The notes under the pieces were generated by a model, which saw nothing but the letters and a program-made list of their open reading frames with translations, searched no databases and had not been told where the DNA came from. DNA of 64,000 nucleotides, taken from NCBI GenBank assembly GCA_009767595.1, contig VSDK01012488.1, forward strand, positions 100,674-164,673, given 5' to 3'. The translations under genes and the position numbers were made by a program. Below, in pieces: positions 29,469 through 39,895 of the stretch (positions within the stretch are counted from its first letter, which is position 1; every line of letters starts with the position of its first letter). This DNA comes from Symbiodinium kawagutii (lineage: Eukaryota > Sar > Dinophyceae > Suessiales > Symbiodiniaceae).

Positions 29469-29712
29469 GATCAAACCTGCAAGTAGATACCTATAGCAGG
29501 TTGGTTGGTGATCAAACCTGCAAGTAGATACTTATAGCAGGTTGGTTGGTGACCAAACCTGCAAGTAGATACCTATAGCAGGTTGGTTGGTGACCAAACC
29601 TGCAAGTAGATACCTATAGCAGGTTGGTTGGTGACCAAACCTGCAAGTAGATACCTATAGCAGGTTGGTTGGTGACCAAACCTGCAAGTAGATACCTATA
29701 GCAGGTTGGTTT
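29469..29712. repeat. 41-bp satellite, six tandem units
   Basis: Units start at 29469, 29510, 29551, 29592, 29633 and 29674, exactly 41 bp apart and nearly identical. Each holds AACCTGC and its inverse GCAGGTT separated by 15 bp, so each unit can form a hairpin. The array lies in the inferred intron of the minus-strand gene. Confidence 0.97.
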
Positions 29713-29753
29713 TTGGAAGAACCACAAATTTGTTTTCGACACTGCAATATGAC

Positions 29754-29994
29754 ATGAGAGGCTTCGTCAAAGAGTCAGAGTCCCTGGTCTTATTGATCAA
29801 AAGTGAGATATAGGAGCTAGACAAGGTGGATTTGTTGAACGTAGATTCTCTCATGCATACTGAAGCACCAACACTGAAGCCAGATTCATTGATGACATGC
29901 AAACACCAACATTCACGAAGGTGCCAGTGGCAAGCCCAGTCTCGACACCGCTTTCCCATGATAGCCAAAAGGGAAGCCATTGAATCCTTTTCAT
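29754..29994 (-). CDS. Exon 4 of a minus-strand host gene
   Basis: The frame reads DEKDSMASLLAIMGKRCRDW then ACHWHLRECWCLHVINESG. The acceptor TTGTAG (29995-30000) joins the previous exon's donor in phase (G plus AT gives GAT), removing a 498-bp GT-AG intron. The 3' end is less certain; CTCAT/GTCATA at 29754 fits the phase of the next candidate. The protein is Cys/Trp/His-rich here and unassigned. Confidence 0.5.
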
Positions 29995-30492
29995 CTACAA
30001 CATGGCGATGGACTTCTGCGTCTGTGTTTCAAGCCAACAATGATTCTCCATTTCGTGCTTGATTGCTTTCAGCAACCAGATCTAACAAGAATCAAACAGC
30101 TGTGAGTTGAGTCCCTGTGAGATGGCTCTAGGTCCCAAGCTGTGCAATGAACACGGCGCACAATAAGGCTGGGAGATTCACCAACTTAGGCGAATGACCT
30201 TTTCGGCATCCCATGATAGCGTTGACCATTTCCTACAGCCAATGATTTGACCATGCTAAAACTACCCAACAAATCTGCTTACAACAAAAGAATCGGGTCC
30301 GAAGACATTGTACCCGACACTGTGCTGAATCAAGCTAAGCAGCTAGCAACACATGACAAAATTACGGCAAATTCCGAAATTCCAGACATCTCATATCAGG
30401 AAGAACCTCACTGTTCGGTAGTTTCAATCCCCATGAAAAATACTAATTGTTTTTTGATCACATGTTTCAAATCACCAAACAGTTGTGATCAC

Positions 30493-30696
30493 CCTCTGAA
30501 ATGTCCTTGTAGAGCAGGATCAGGTTGAAGGCCCTTTCGCTCAAATCTTCGGCGGCCTGCAAGTTCTGGTTCACAAACCTGAAGCCGGCCAGACCAAAAA
30601 CGAACTGTAGAACTGTCAAAGGTGTGCTATTTGGGAATGCTGGGCCTGAGGAAGTACAGCAGTGCTGCTGGAAAGTCCGTTGAAACTTGTGGTAGG
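30493..30696 (-). CDS. Exon 3 of a minus-strand host gene
   Basis: 204 bp. The frame reads AYHKFQRTFQQHCCTSSGPA and later NLQAAEDLSERAFNLILLYK. It is bounded by AG (30697-30698) and GT (30492-30491). It joins the upstream exon across a 66-bp GT-AG intron with a T/C-rich end, restoring a GCC codon across the junction. The segment TVLQFVFGLAGFRFVNQN is mildly hydrophobic. No family is recognised. Confidence 0.6.
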
Positions 30697-30762
30697 CTAT
30701 TTATCTAAATCAAGAAGGATTGAGAGGAAACATCATGCGCAGTTTCCACGATCTTTGGATAC

Positions 30763-30919
30763 CTTCTGGTGGTTGGTCACCACGTTTCCCACCCCAGCGA
30801 CCAACTGCCACTCTCACTGGGGACTGGGAACCACTCCACGGGGAACCCCAGGGCACTGCTCCAAGACACTCGGTCATCACCTCAAAGAAAAGATCGTCGT
30901 CGTCCACGTCACCCTCAAC
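30763..30919 (-). CDS. Exon 2 of a minus-strand host gene
   Basis: 157 bp. The frame begins VEGDVDDDDLFFEVMTECLG and ends GKRGDQPPE plus one base. The acceptor is GCGTAG with an in-frame stop immediately upstream; the donor is AGAAG/GTATCC. Joining to the exon at 31045 keeps the frame (AAG then GTT), although that intron can be read as GG-AG or GT-GG because a G is shared at both edges. Confidence 0.58.
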
Positions 30920-30947
30920 CTACGCAGCAGATGAAGGTCCCCACTTG

Positions 30948-31017
30948 AACCATGCTGACCTTATCTTCCAAGGTGTGGTATGAACCATGCTGACCTTATC
31001 TTCCAGGGTGTGGTAGT
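30948..31017. repeat. Tandem duplication of about 34 bp inside the intron
   Basis: Two consecutive near-copies of GAACCATGCTGACCTTATCT plus TCCA(A/G)GGTGTGGTA lie in the 125-bp intron between exons 1 and 2 of the minus-strand gene. Confidence 0.9.
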
Positions 31018-31044
31018 CAGAGGAAACTACGTACAGTAATTACC

Positions 31045-31338
31045 CTTTCGAGATTTGGGGGCCATGTGCGTATCAAAGATACTCCAAAAAACATAGATGA
31101 AATGCAAACCTGCCACTCTTTGGGGTATACGTGATTTATTGATACTTTTCAATAATATTGGATGCTCACATAGATATATTTCCAAACCAAGAGCATTCAG
31201 CATTCCCTTCACTCTTTGGATCTTTGCAGTGGCCATGGCCATGCTCCAGCTCTTTGCAGGAGCATCACAATCACACGGGTGGTTTCCACCATCGCTGATT
31301 GCTACATCAACTCGGCAATATGGGTGATCTTTTTCAGA
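31045..31338 (-). CDS. Exon 1 (earliest traced) of a minus-strand host gene
   Basis: 98 codons. The frame includes VDVAISDGGNHPCDCDAPAK and later ALGLEIYLCEHPILLKSINK and HMAPKSRK. The acceptor at 31339-31340 is tentative because a degenerate family A element abuts it. The donor AAAG/GGTAATT joins exon 2 in frame. This is the best-supported host coding sequence in the window, yet I do not recognise the protein. Confidence 0.58.
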
Positions 31339-31339
31339 C

Positions 31340-31433
31340 TCATATGAGTACCCCTAAATCATCCTTTGTTTACCATTTGTAGTAATAAACCCGCCATTTT
31401 TGGGGGTTCCCTATTATAAGAAACCCCCATATT
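31340..31433. repeat. Degenerate family A element
   Basis: GAGTACCCCTAAATCATCC, then AACCCGCCATTTTTGGGGGT and ATTATAAGAAACCCCCATAT. The left arm is mostly lost. Confidence 0.65.
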
Positions 31434-31970
31434 GTATAAGCACGCGCAATAGCTCACGCATGCGAGTTATTCATCAAGATGCAATGAGATAGATCGCTTT
31501 TGGCTGGAAATGGCTGGAAAATTCAAGACAACCTCAAATGATCCACTGAACCAGCACTATGTCCACAAAATCATCCACTGCATCATTGATATTTTCCTGG
31601 TTCCTGGGCTTATTGCGCTCTCAGTTTCAGAGGATGATGGGGGCCATCTCCGCTCTTACACTTCAAACGCTTAGCTACTTCCGAGTGCCCAGGCCAGTCA
31701 CAATTTGACAGCACACGTGAAATGACCATATTTTTGATATCTTCAATGATTAGCATCGGTTAGCTCAGGTCATTCTTCCATTGCTTTAAGTCCATCCTTG
31801 CACTGACAAAAAGATGCCGTGAGTGATTGACAACTAATAAGCAATATGAATGGCTTCATCAACACCCATGAACCACAATCACCATTTACAGCCACAAGTA
31901 ACCGCTATACCAACCATAGTCACCACTATACCAATCATATACCAACCATAGTCACCATCCATGACCCCTC
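31434..31970. other. No gene recognised
   Basis: AT-rich spacer with repeated CACCACTATACCAA/CCATAGTCACC phrases at 31890-31965. Confidence 0.4.
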
Positions 31971-31974
31971 CCTG

Positions 31975-32117
31975 CTCAACCCTCATCTTCGTCATCCGCA
32001 TCCCTGGCCTTACTGGACCGTGCCGGAAGCGTCCTGCGGCGCCGGTGGATGGCCACTGCCTCTCCGCTGGGCCGGACGTACCTGGCGCAGCCTTGGGAGC
32101 GTTGGAGGATCAGGTTG
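31975..32117 (-). CDS. Candidate exon of a minus-strand host gene
   Basis: The minus frame reads NLILQRSQGCARYVRPSGEA then VAIHRRRRTLPARSSKARDA and an acidic DDEDE. It is a GC-rich island with a basic and then acidic run. It could be upstream of the exon at 31045, but I found no clean junction. Confidence 0.42.
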
Positions 32118-32276
32118 TGGGAGGGTTCTTAAGCCATAGGGAACCCCCCAAAAATGGTTGGTACACTACTTCACATATGATTAAGCCCAAAAATGGTTGG
32201 TTCATTGCATTTCACTACTGCACATACGCTTAATATTGGATGATTTGGGGGCACCGCCATTTTGAGAACCTCCCAT
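32117..32276. repeat. Family A element, long variant with duplicated interior
   Basis: Left arm GGTTCTTAAGCCATAGGGAA, right arm CCGCCATTTTGAGAACCTCC. The segment AAAAATGGTTGGT occurs twice inside. The left and right arms are of the two different arm types. Confidence 0.75.
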
Positions 32277-32289
32277 CACTAACAACAAG

Positions 32290-33290
32290 GAGGATCCCTA
32301 CTTTTTTTGGCGATTGGAAAACAATGATGGATGATTTTTGTTGCTAAAGATGATTAGAAACAAGGATAATTTGGAAGACCCTTATTTTCAGAAACCACCA
32401 TATGGTGGAGCTTGGGCATGTGTTTTCTTGGCTTCGAATCCCTAAAGGACTTTCTTGTAGTCCCGGCTGCAAGTAGGGCACAAATAAATATATAGGTATG
32501 AAATGGTATGAATATGAGCCCAAAAAGGAGCTATAAACATATTAACTATATATGGATAACATATATATATATGGCTATCCCATATCATCGCATAGGGAAT
32601 ATGGCTCTACAATGGCTTGACATCACATGACTTAGTGGGATAAAACCTGCAGGGTTTTGATGTTGACTCACCAGCTTATGGTAAAAGTGGATGTGGTCTA
32701 TATTTATGAACTGTTGAATCTCCCTTCAATATGATTTCTCGTTGTATGTCATTCATCTCCATGGATCCCAAACATAATGATTTGCAAACTAAAAATGAAC
32801 ATCTTGAAGGATGATTGGAGTGGGTGTACCAGAAATGCTGAAGAACAAAACGCTATGTCAAAAACCATAACTCATGTACCTTCCCATGTAATCATCTCAT
32901 AGATCCTATCTTACTTCAGTGTTGGTGGACACACTGGAGGAACCTCGGATGGGTACACCCAAAACCACAGCACCAGGCGCACGTTCCAGTTTGGCATATG
33001 TTCTGGACGCTGTACATGCCCTGCCTCAGCAATCACACAGTTCTGTCATCCACCAACTGGGGTGACACGTGTGGGGTGTCCGCAAATTCAATACGACCAA
33101 ATCAAATACTCTCCTCCTGAATGATATCTGCAGGTATTCAAGTTTACGGAAGAACCCCAGCAACATGCTTGGTCCCATTTAAGATTTTATGCAAACTCCT
33201 TTGAAATTCTGGATCCATGGAAAACACAATTTGGCACCCACTGAAATCCACAATTCTAATGATTGCCGATTGTTGGAATTTGATATGTTG
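32290..33290. other. No gene recognised
   Basis: A family A right-arm fragment (CTTATTTTCAGAAACCACCATATGG) lies near 32390. The rest is AT-rich with (TA)n runs near 32560. Confidence 0.4.
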
Positions 33291-33295
33291 ACAAA

Positions 33296-33470
33296 TCAAA
33301 ACATAACCTCCTCACCCGCCGACGATCCTGCTCTTCCACACCATTTCATAACACGAACAACCTGACTTGCCTTGTGACTAAGGAGGCTATTTTGCAAAAA
33401 GTAATGGGCTCTATGACAAATCGACCAAACATATCGGCAACCAACTGACCAATATATCATACCAACAACA
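33296..33470 (-). CDS. Candidate exon beside a CAA/CAG microsatellite
   Basis: The minus frame reads CRYVWSICHRAHYFLQNSLL then SHKASQVVRVMKWCGRAG. It is protein-like, although the frame continues artificially into the microsatellite upstream. Confidence 0.28.
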
Positions 33471-33518
33471 ACTTTAGCGACACCATCAGCGACAGCCTTA
33501 CTATACACAACACCACGG

Positions 33519-33564
33519 CGACAACAACAACAACAACAACACCAGCAGCAACAACAACAACAGC

Positions 33565-33638
<74 letters not shown>

Positions 33639-33669
33639 GAACAACAACAACAACAGCAGCAGCAGCAGC

Positions 33670-33738
<69 letters not shown>

Positions 33739-33762
33739 AACAAGAACAAGAACAATAACAAT
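33519..33762. repeat. (CAA/CAG)n microsatellite
   Basis: About 240 bp of CAA with interspersed CAG and AAG. All three minus frames stay open (poly-Cys, poly-Val, poly-Leu), which is a repeat artefact. Confidence 0.97.
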
Positions 33763-33822
33763 CATAAAAACAAGAAGAAAAAAAAGCAACACAAATCAAC
33801 TCAAAACCCGTGCCAGCGTGTG

Positions 33823-33960
33823 TCAATGTGAATCCCTCACCACTGCAAATATCCGGGAGGTGCGGACGCCACTTCGATACAATCGCTGTACACCTTGTGG
33901 GTCTTGCGGATGGCGGCCTGCCATTGTCCCATGCTGGCGATTTCTCAACCATACCTTTCT
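33823..33960 (-). CDS. Candidate exon, frame uncertain
   Basis: A minus frame reads RQHGTMAGRHPQDPQGVQRL then YRSGVRTSRIFAVVRDSH. A second minus frame is also open, so only the island as such is suggested. Confidence 0.22.
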   Translation of the reverse strand, partial: RKVWLRNRQHGTMAGRHPQDPQGVQRLYRSGVRTSRIFAVVRDSH

Positions 33961-34503
33961 AAGGTCTATGATATTGGTAAGTTCATCAATGCATGTCGAC
34001 TTTGATTGATTTTTGGGAAGGGACTGAGAATCATGTTTCTTTGAATTCCAAAATGTTCCAACAAAGCTCAAAAAAGGAGGGGCAACTGTATGACAATGAT
34101 TAGTTAAGCTGGCCTTGACACGAACGAGAAACCGACCAAGTAGATCATTTCAGAGCAATCCCACAGCAAAGCACAACATGTTGATGGTCCTCCATAAATG
34201 CACTGTAATAATTTGCATGCTGGGCCTGACTCAGACAACAAACCCCCCAAATCATGGATCCCTGTGAAGAACAAGCAGAGTCCATCTGCGGAGCACAACA
34301 AAACACCACTTGTGGAGAACATGCGGAGTCCATCTCTGAACATGGATTGGATCAATCAATGAAGCATCAAATCCATGCAAATCCAATGGTCTCAACTCAG
34401 ACCACCCATCAAGTGCTGTCAGCCGTACAACCTTTGTCCACGTATCTTTATTGCTGGAGCCAAGCCAAGTCCTTTCAACACAATCAATTACCTACATTCG
34501 GCA

Positions 34504-34611
34504 GTGGGTCAAAACCCCGTACCCCTGGTTCCTCACTATTAACCATTGTTTTCCATACTATTGCCTGGCTATTAACAACCATTATCGGTTGATTAATTTT
34601 GACCCATAGCC
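34504..34611. repeat. Intact family B element
   Basis: GTGGGTCAAAACCCCGTACC to TTTTGACCCATAGCC, 108 bp. It is the uninterrupted reference for the element split by the LINE. Confidence 0.85.
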
Positions 34612-34619
34612 ATTTCATT

Positions 34620-34815
34620 GGATGAGCAAAACCACCAATATCTTGCAGCTCCTTGGCGGACACACCCATGTGGAATTGTACTACTGACTCAGTGGTTCCC
34701 GGAACGGATGGTGAAGGCCCAAAGGTCTGCGAAACTCGGGGACGATCTTGGACCGGGAAACATATGGTCCGCCTTTTAAAGGGACTTCCATAGTACTTAT
34801 TACAATGTTCCAACA
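34620..34815 (-). CDS. Candidate exon of a minus-strand host gene
   Basis: The minus frame reads SPFKRRTICFPVQDRPRVSQ, TFGPSPSVPGTTESVVQFHM and GVSAKELQDIGGFAHP. It ends where the family B element starts. Only this frame is protein-like. The family is unknown. Confidence 0.42.
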
Positions 34816-34819
34816 AAGA

Positions 34820-35560
34820 GCCTACTCACCAATCTGGATGACAACAGCCAACATCAACCTGGATGGCAGCGCCAGCCACAGCGTTCGCCCCAAGGCTTGA
34901 TGATGTGTGAATGGTGGAGGGCATCCATCAACAATGGGTTAGTAGCTACCAACTATACTCGTCATTCACAGTACAACTGTGGATGGTGTCTCAACCACTT
35001 CAACTAGTGGGTCAACCAAGGGTACCCATCAACTATACTCGTCGTTAGCAACTGCTATCATTGTCGGTTTGTATTGATGACGAAACCATGGTGGTAGTAA
35101 ACGATTATCATACAACTTCATAAACCACTGATCTGCTATTACTCCAACCAAAGCTTAAGTCCATATGGTGTCACTCCAACGAGATTGTATTTCATTGAAG
35201 TCAGGAATGATGGCTATCATCAAGTACTCCAATAATATGAGTATTGGATATTAACGAGTTTTACTTGCACATCTACTGATGATGCTCATAAAATGCATTA
35301 TTCCAACAATACTAACAGTCAGTAGATCCAAAAACAAATTCTTTACGACAGTAGTTTCCTCTCATCATTGTCATCATTATCGAACAATAGGTATTGAAGT
35401 AATGACCAATTCATATCCAATGCGATGTTTTTACTCTGTTAACACTCACTTTGGTATTCTCCCATCGTAAAAAACATTAAAAAAACAACAAACATCAATA
35501 AACATCCAAAAAAACACCTAACTCTACTACTTGAAGTAATTAAATAACATTAAATCACTA
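34820..35560. other. No gene recognised
   Basis: Contains two related phrases (AACTATACTCGTCATTCACA, AACTATACTCGTCGTTAGCA) near 34945 and 35030, and AT-rich sequence. Confidence 0.4.
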
Positions 35561-35564
35561 TCTT

Positions 35565-35720
35565 TGTGGAATTTCATGGGATTTCTCCATCTTTCTCCAC
35601 GTCTTCCTCCGTGCCGTTGCATCCCATGGTTGCGGCCATCCCATGGAAGGCCCACTGTTCCGCCCGCGGCCTCTCCCAGCTCGGCCAGGTCCTTGCTGCG
35701 ACCAGTCGATGGCGACCAGT
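35565..35720 (-). CDS. GC-rich coding-like island, frame unresolved
   Basis: Minus frames give either WERPRAEQWAFHGMAATMGC or SKDLAELGEAAGGTVGLPWD. The composition contrasts with its AT-rich flanks as other candidate exons do, but no frame wins clearly. Confidence 0.2.
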
Positions 35721-35724
35721 GATG

Positions 35725-36970
35725 AAGCGAATGATGGGTTGATCAGCGAGGATGGTTGGAGAATGATGATGGATTATGATTAATGATGATGACTATGACG
35801 GTCTAATGATTATGATCATGTATTATTTGTATAATGATTATGGTTTATGGTTGGATAATGATGGTTGAAAATGATAATGGATTATGGTTGATTATACCCT
35901 TTGAATGGCTGGAAAATGATGGTGGATAATGATTAATGATGATGAGGGTCTAATGATGCTGGTTTAGTTTATATTCTTTTGATCAATGATTATGACTAGT
36001 GATTGTTATTTACATAATTAATGATGATGACGGTCTAATGATTATGATTATATATCATTAATGTTTAAAGATACATAATGTTTGATTGTACCTATTGATT
36101 ATAATGATGATGGTTTAGTTTATGTACTGATGGTTTAGTTGAATGGCTTGATGGTTTAATTAGTGAGGATGGTTGACTTGGTCGTGATGGCTTCATTGAA
36201 TCGCATGCTGGTTTGATGCTATGTAATGATGACTCCTAGTGATGGTAAAAACAATCTGGTTGAGTGCGGATGGTTTGTACAATGATGATGGTTTGATGAT
36301 GGTTGAGGGAAGCTTGGTTTAGTGACAATGACGATGGGGTTGAATAAGGATGGTTTGTGTAATGATGATGGTTTAATGATGATGGTTTAGTGAAGTCTAG
36401 TAACTTGATGTTTATTGTTTAGTGATGGTGATCAGTGATGGTTTAACAATGGCGAATCATTGATATTGTTGGCTTCATGGTGGTCGCTTCATGAGGGCTG
36501 CTGATCAGCTAATATATGCTAATACTTGTTGATCATTCGCACCAACATTATGATATAGTTTCCAAGCTCATTAGCTATTACTATCAATTGATGTCACTAT
36601 GATCAGCCGAGAGCGGAGGCCAACTACACTTTCTAAAGATGACTCAATGATAATTGCGGCTGCAACTGGCCCAACTGTCTGTTAGCTGTTCATACTGGTC
36701 GACTGTTAGCTGATTTCACAATCAGCTGGTCTACCTAGGGGTTCATCTTCTAGTAATCGCTAATAAAAAAAATGGAAATTGCCAAGTAAATAGTTCACAG
36801 GTAATCCCTGATAGAGATTAGTGATACTACTAAATTGCAAGGGCCAGTATCAGTTGTTAAAAATCAATGCTTGATCGGGATGATGACTAATCATCGTTGA
36901 TTGTCAAGGCCAAAATTCAGGCTTGATATTGGTCAATGGCGTCCCACCACCGAAACCCTAGTTTGGCAGG
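35725..36970. repeat. Degenerate ATGATGG-rich repetitive spacer
   Basis: GATGATGGTTTAGTT and GGTCTAATGATTATGAT recur many times without strict period from 35725 to about 36480. The rest is AT-rich. No gene is seen. Confidence 0.6.
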
Positions 36971-36991
36971 GGATCTAGACATTCAATAAGG

Positions 36992-37125
36992 TCAGCACCT
37001 GTTCAGGAGGCATGGATGAACCAAACTCAGGCTGCTGAACAGTCGGTGCCATGCAATGCCACCAATGTGACATAATCCGAGTTGGGGGCCATTCTGCATG
37101 TTGGTGTAGATGCGCAAGTATTGTG
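36992..37125 (-). CDS. Candidate exon
   Basis: The minus frame reads AQYLRIYTNMQNGPQLGLCH then IGGIAWHRLFSSLSLVHP. It is bordered by a TA microsatellite on the 5' side (minus sense). Confidence 0.32.
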
Positions 37126-37392
37126 CATACCTATATATATATATATGTACGGTTGATATACATATTACAACGTGTATACATACATACACTCGTAAATATG
37201 TGTGTATACACTGATATAAATATTTATATATATATATACACAAAAAATATATGTATATATAGTTATATGTTATATATATATATATATAGAGTAAATATGT
37301 ATGCCATATAACTATATATAAATATCAAATATATATAAATACACAATATACATATATATAATATAAATATAAATATAAATATATATATATAC
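37126..37392. repeat. (TA)n-rich microsatellite region
   Basis: TATATA runs interrupted by TATG/TACA units. Confidence 0.9.
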
Positions 37393-37769
37393 ATACATAT
37401 GTGTGTTCAACATATGCAGCATACAGCAACTACTTAAAATATCGTGTTCGCAATGGGCCAAGTTTGGCATTTTTCCTTCTCCGGGTCCTCTCGGGTGAAG
37501 AGGGAGTCTACCTCTTCAGGACCTTCAGAGATCCAAAGAAAGGGGAACATGGGCCGAAAAACGTTGAGTCGCTGAGGTTGGTTGGGTTGTTAGTCAGTTG
37601 GTTGGCTAGTTGCTTACTTGGTTAGTTGGCTTTAGAGAAGTTCCAGGGAATCAACACAAGGCAAATAAATGGCATCTGCTGCATGTTGGTTGGTTGTCAA
37701 CCGCTGAGTTTGTGTTGGCAGAACCACGGTAACGGTACATATTCCCAAGCGGTTGAACACAAAACCATA

Positions 37770-38006
37770 TCACATTCCATTGGTCAACATCCTGCAGGGA
37801 AGCTCAAAGCGGACCCCCTGCCTACATATCTTTGGACTGGAAACCCTTAAAACGAGACAATCTAGGAAAAGAGCTGGTCTCGACACCTGAACTCTACTTT
37901 TGGCATTCCTGGTAGCCCGGAGGATTGGAAACACCACAAATCCCAAAGTTTCTGGTACTTGTTCGCCTTCATCTAAGGTATCTTGGTCAAATCGATAGGG
38001 CGGATG
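37770..38006 (-). CDS. Candidate exon joined in frame to 38199-38345
   Basis: It begins after GGGTTGAG (acceptor at 38007-38008) and reads HPPYRFDQDTLDEGEQVPET then LGFVVFPILRATRNAKSR. It stays open to a stop at 37770-37772, though an earlier donor (GTTCAG/GTGTCG) is possible. Phase 0 matches the donor CAC/GTAGAC of the exon upstream, with a 192-bp intron. No family is recognised. Confidence 0.47.
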   Translation of the reverse strand, partial: HPPYRFDQDTLDEGEQVPETLGFVVFPILRATRNAKSRVQVSRPALFLDCLVLRVSSPKICRQGVRFELPCRMLTNGM

Positions 38007-38198
38007 CTCAACCCAACCAAATAGATACGAATACGAGTATTGATGAACAAATGAAAACAACTCTGTGTGTGTGCCTCGGCATCCCTTGCGATATGAAAGA
38101 ACATATACTTGCTTATAGAGCATATACATATATATATATACATGTATATACATGTGTATACATATAGATTTAGTTTCATGTAACATTTATATGTCTAC

Positions 38199-38345
38199 GT
38201 GAAGAAGCCAATCATGCTCCATGTCTGCTTTGAGTCGTTCTGAGTCCTTTCGCTTTCCAAAGCGAACCCCATGACGTTGACCCGCGTTTCCCACCCGCAC
38301 GGCCTCGAGCTTCACAGAGGCTCCCCAGTAGATAACACAACACAA
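38199..38345 (-). CDS. Candidate exon upstream of 38006
   Basis: The frame reads YWGASVKLEAVRVGNAGQRH then GVRFGKRKDSERLKADMEHD and ends WLLH at a GTAGAC donor (38198). It is basic and protein-like, and phase-compatible with the exon starting at 38006. Confidence 0.47.
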
Positions 38346-38470
38346 CGCACCACGTTTCGCCGCAAAGGTAGACATGGAAAAAGTATGAAAAAGTCATGTG
38401 ATCTAGTTTCATGCCATGATTTATTTGAACAAAATATGCCATTATTTTTTCAAATAAATCAATATCTATG

Positions 38471-38575
38471 TGGCTGTTTCTCAAAATAGGGGGACCCCCA
38501 AATCATCCTGTCTAATAGTAATTTACAAAAAGAAACCAGCCATTTTAGGGGTCCCCCATTTTGAGAAACCATCAT
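38471..38575. repeat. Family A element
   Basis: TGTTTCTCAAAATAGGGGGA and TCCCCCATTTTGAGAAACCA arms; 105 bp. Confidence 0.88.
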
Positions 38576-38658
38576 GTGTAAATAGCCATATATGCGCAAA
38601 AATACATAGATACACATAATAAGCATATAGCATCATATAACACACATAACAACCCATG

Positions 38659-38764
38659 AGTGTTTCTCAAAATAGGGAGTCCCCCAAAATGGTTGGGTTA
38701 TTACTATTAAGGATTAATAAAGGATGATTTGGGGGGTCCCCTATGGCTTCAGAAACCACCATAT
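38659..38764. repeat. Family A element with mixed arms
   Basis: The left arm is the AAAATAGGG type (TGTTTCTCAAAATAGGGAGT) and the right arm the CCATAGGG type (GTCCCCTATGGCTTCAGAAA). Confidence 0.85.
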
Positions 38765-38884
38765 ATTCACCACTAGTGAACCAACTAAGATATGGATCTA
38801 CTAATTCATTCTGGTCAAGATTCATTCTGGTCAAGATGACCCACCATGAATACATATATTAATAATCATATCGCCTGAACCTGT

Positions 38885-39000
38885 GCTTTCATGACCACCA
38901 GCTTCAGCCGCCATCATCGTCTCAGACTCCGGGCAGAGCAACGCCAGAACAAAGTGTAGGACTGACATTCGTGGCCTTGGAGAGCATGGCCGCAACACAG
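38885..39000 (-). CDS. Coding-like island, strand uncertain
   Basis: The minus frame reads RPRMSVLHFVLALLCPESET then MMAAEAGGHE. The plus frame is also open and ends at ACACAG/GTAAGG, a good donor. Both remain possible. Confidence 0.25.
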
Positions 39001-39027
39001 GTAAGGATTCATAAGGATTCGGTCACT

Positions 39028-39143
39028 TACTCTCTGGTAAACTAACATGGCATTGGAAAATCCACCATTTTGTTAGGAAAACCTTAGGAAATCATCCATT
39101 TTTGGTGGATTTTCCATTGCCAAGTTAGTTTACCAGAGTGTAA
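39028..39143. repeat. Family D TIR element
   Basis: TTACTCTCTGGTAAACTAAC at the left is inverted as TTAGTTTACCAGAGTGTAA at the right. The pairing extends inward through GGAAAATCCACCA and TGGTGGATTTTCC, so the element is almost entirely foldback. Confidence 0.88.
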
Positions 39144-39255
39144 CTGGTTACTAGGCCACTTACGATTACTAAATAGTGGTTTCTCAAGTTATAAGGGACC
39201 CCTCAGTAATAGATAAATGACTACTAAATGGTTACTATATATGATCAATGCTTTG

Positions 39256-39371
39256 GGTGTTTATCAAGCCATAGAGTACCCCAAGTCAGCATCTATAATT
39301 ATTAGAAATATATAAACCAGCCACAACATGCCACAACTTTGGGGGTTCCTTATGGCTTTTGAAAAAACCAC
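39256..39371. repeat. Family A element, CCATAGGG-type arms
   Basis: TGTTTATCAAGCCATAGAGT and TTCCTTATGGCTTTTGAAAA arms. Confidence 0.7.
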
Positions 39372-39737
39372 TTAGGCTTGAGAAAAGCCCACTTAAGTGA
39401 ATTACTGAGGTCACTGGGCTGGTTAGGTTCTGAAGGATTCGGTAGATATCACCAGATTGCTTCAGGATCAGGTTACTGATTACTGAACTAGATTACTGAA
39501 TGAAGTATTTCTATGTACTTCTGTGAAAATCTAGTACGGCAATTTCATCTTTGCTAACAAGCTCAGATGTGAGGACAAACAAAACACAACTGATTGCTTC
39601 ACACAAGCTTGCTCGGAACTCAAGAGCAATCCTAAAGAATGAATGCCAAACTCGACTGAGCAATTGCTTGATGTAATAGATGATGACAATCCCCATCAAA
39701 CCAATTCAATTGATAGTCACTACAATCATGAACCAAC

Positions 39738-39895
39738 AAGTCGGTGAAGCGGCACTGACGCAGCCACGGTCTGAAAAACAATGACTTTGAGATGCGCTCT
39801 CAATGTGTCATGTGTCTGTCGGGTCCAACCATCCAGCGATCTCGACGATGCAGGATGAACCATGATGAACCACTTCCGGCGAAAGAATGAATAGA
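39738..39895 (-). CDS. Candidate exon
   Basis: The minus frame reads RKWFIMVHPASSRSLDGWTR then QTHDTLRAHLKVIVFQTVAA. It is protein-like; borders are not fixed. Confidence 0.36.

Noticed and set aside
29469-29712. CRISPR-like array
   Set aside because: Units are contiguous and nearly identical with no unique spacers, in a eukaryotic context; it is a satellite.
33296-33952. 218-codon frame with long poly-cysteine, and companion poly-valine and poly-leucine frames
   Set aside because: Produced by the CAA/CAG microsatellite; only the segments outside the repeat were considered as possible exons.
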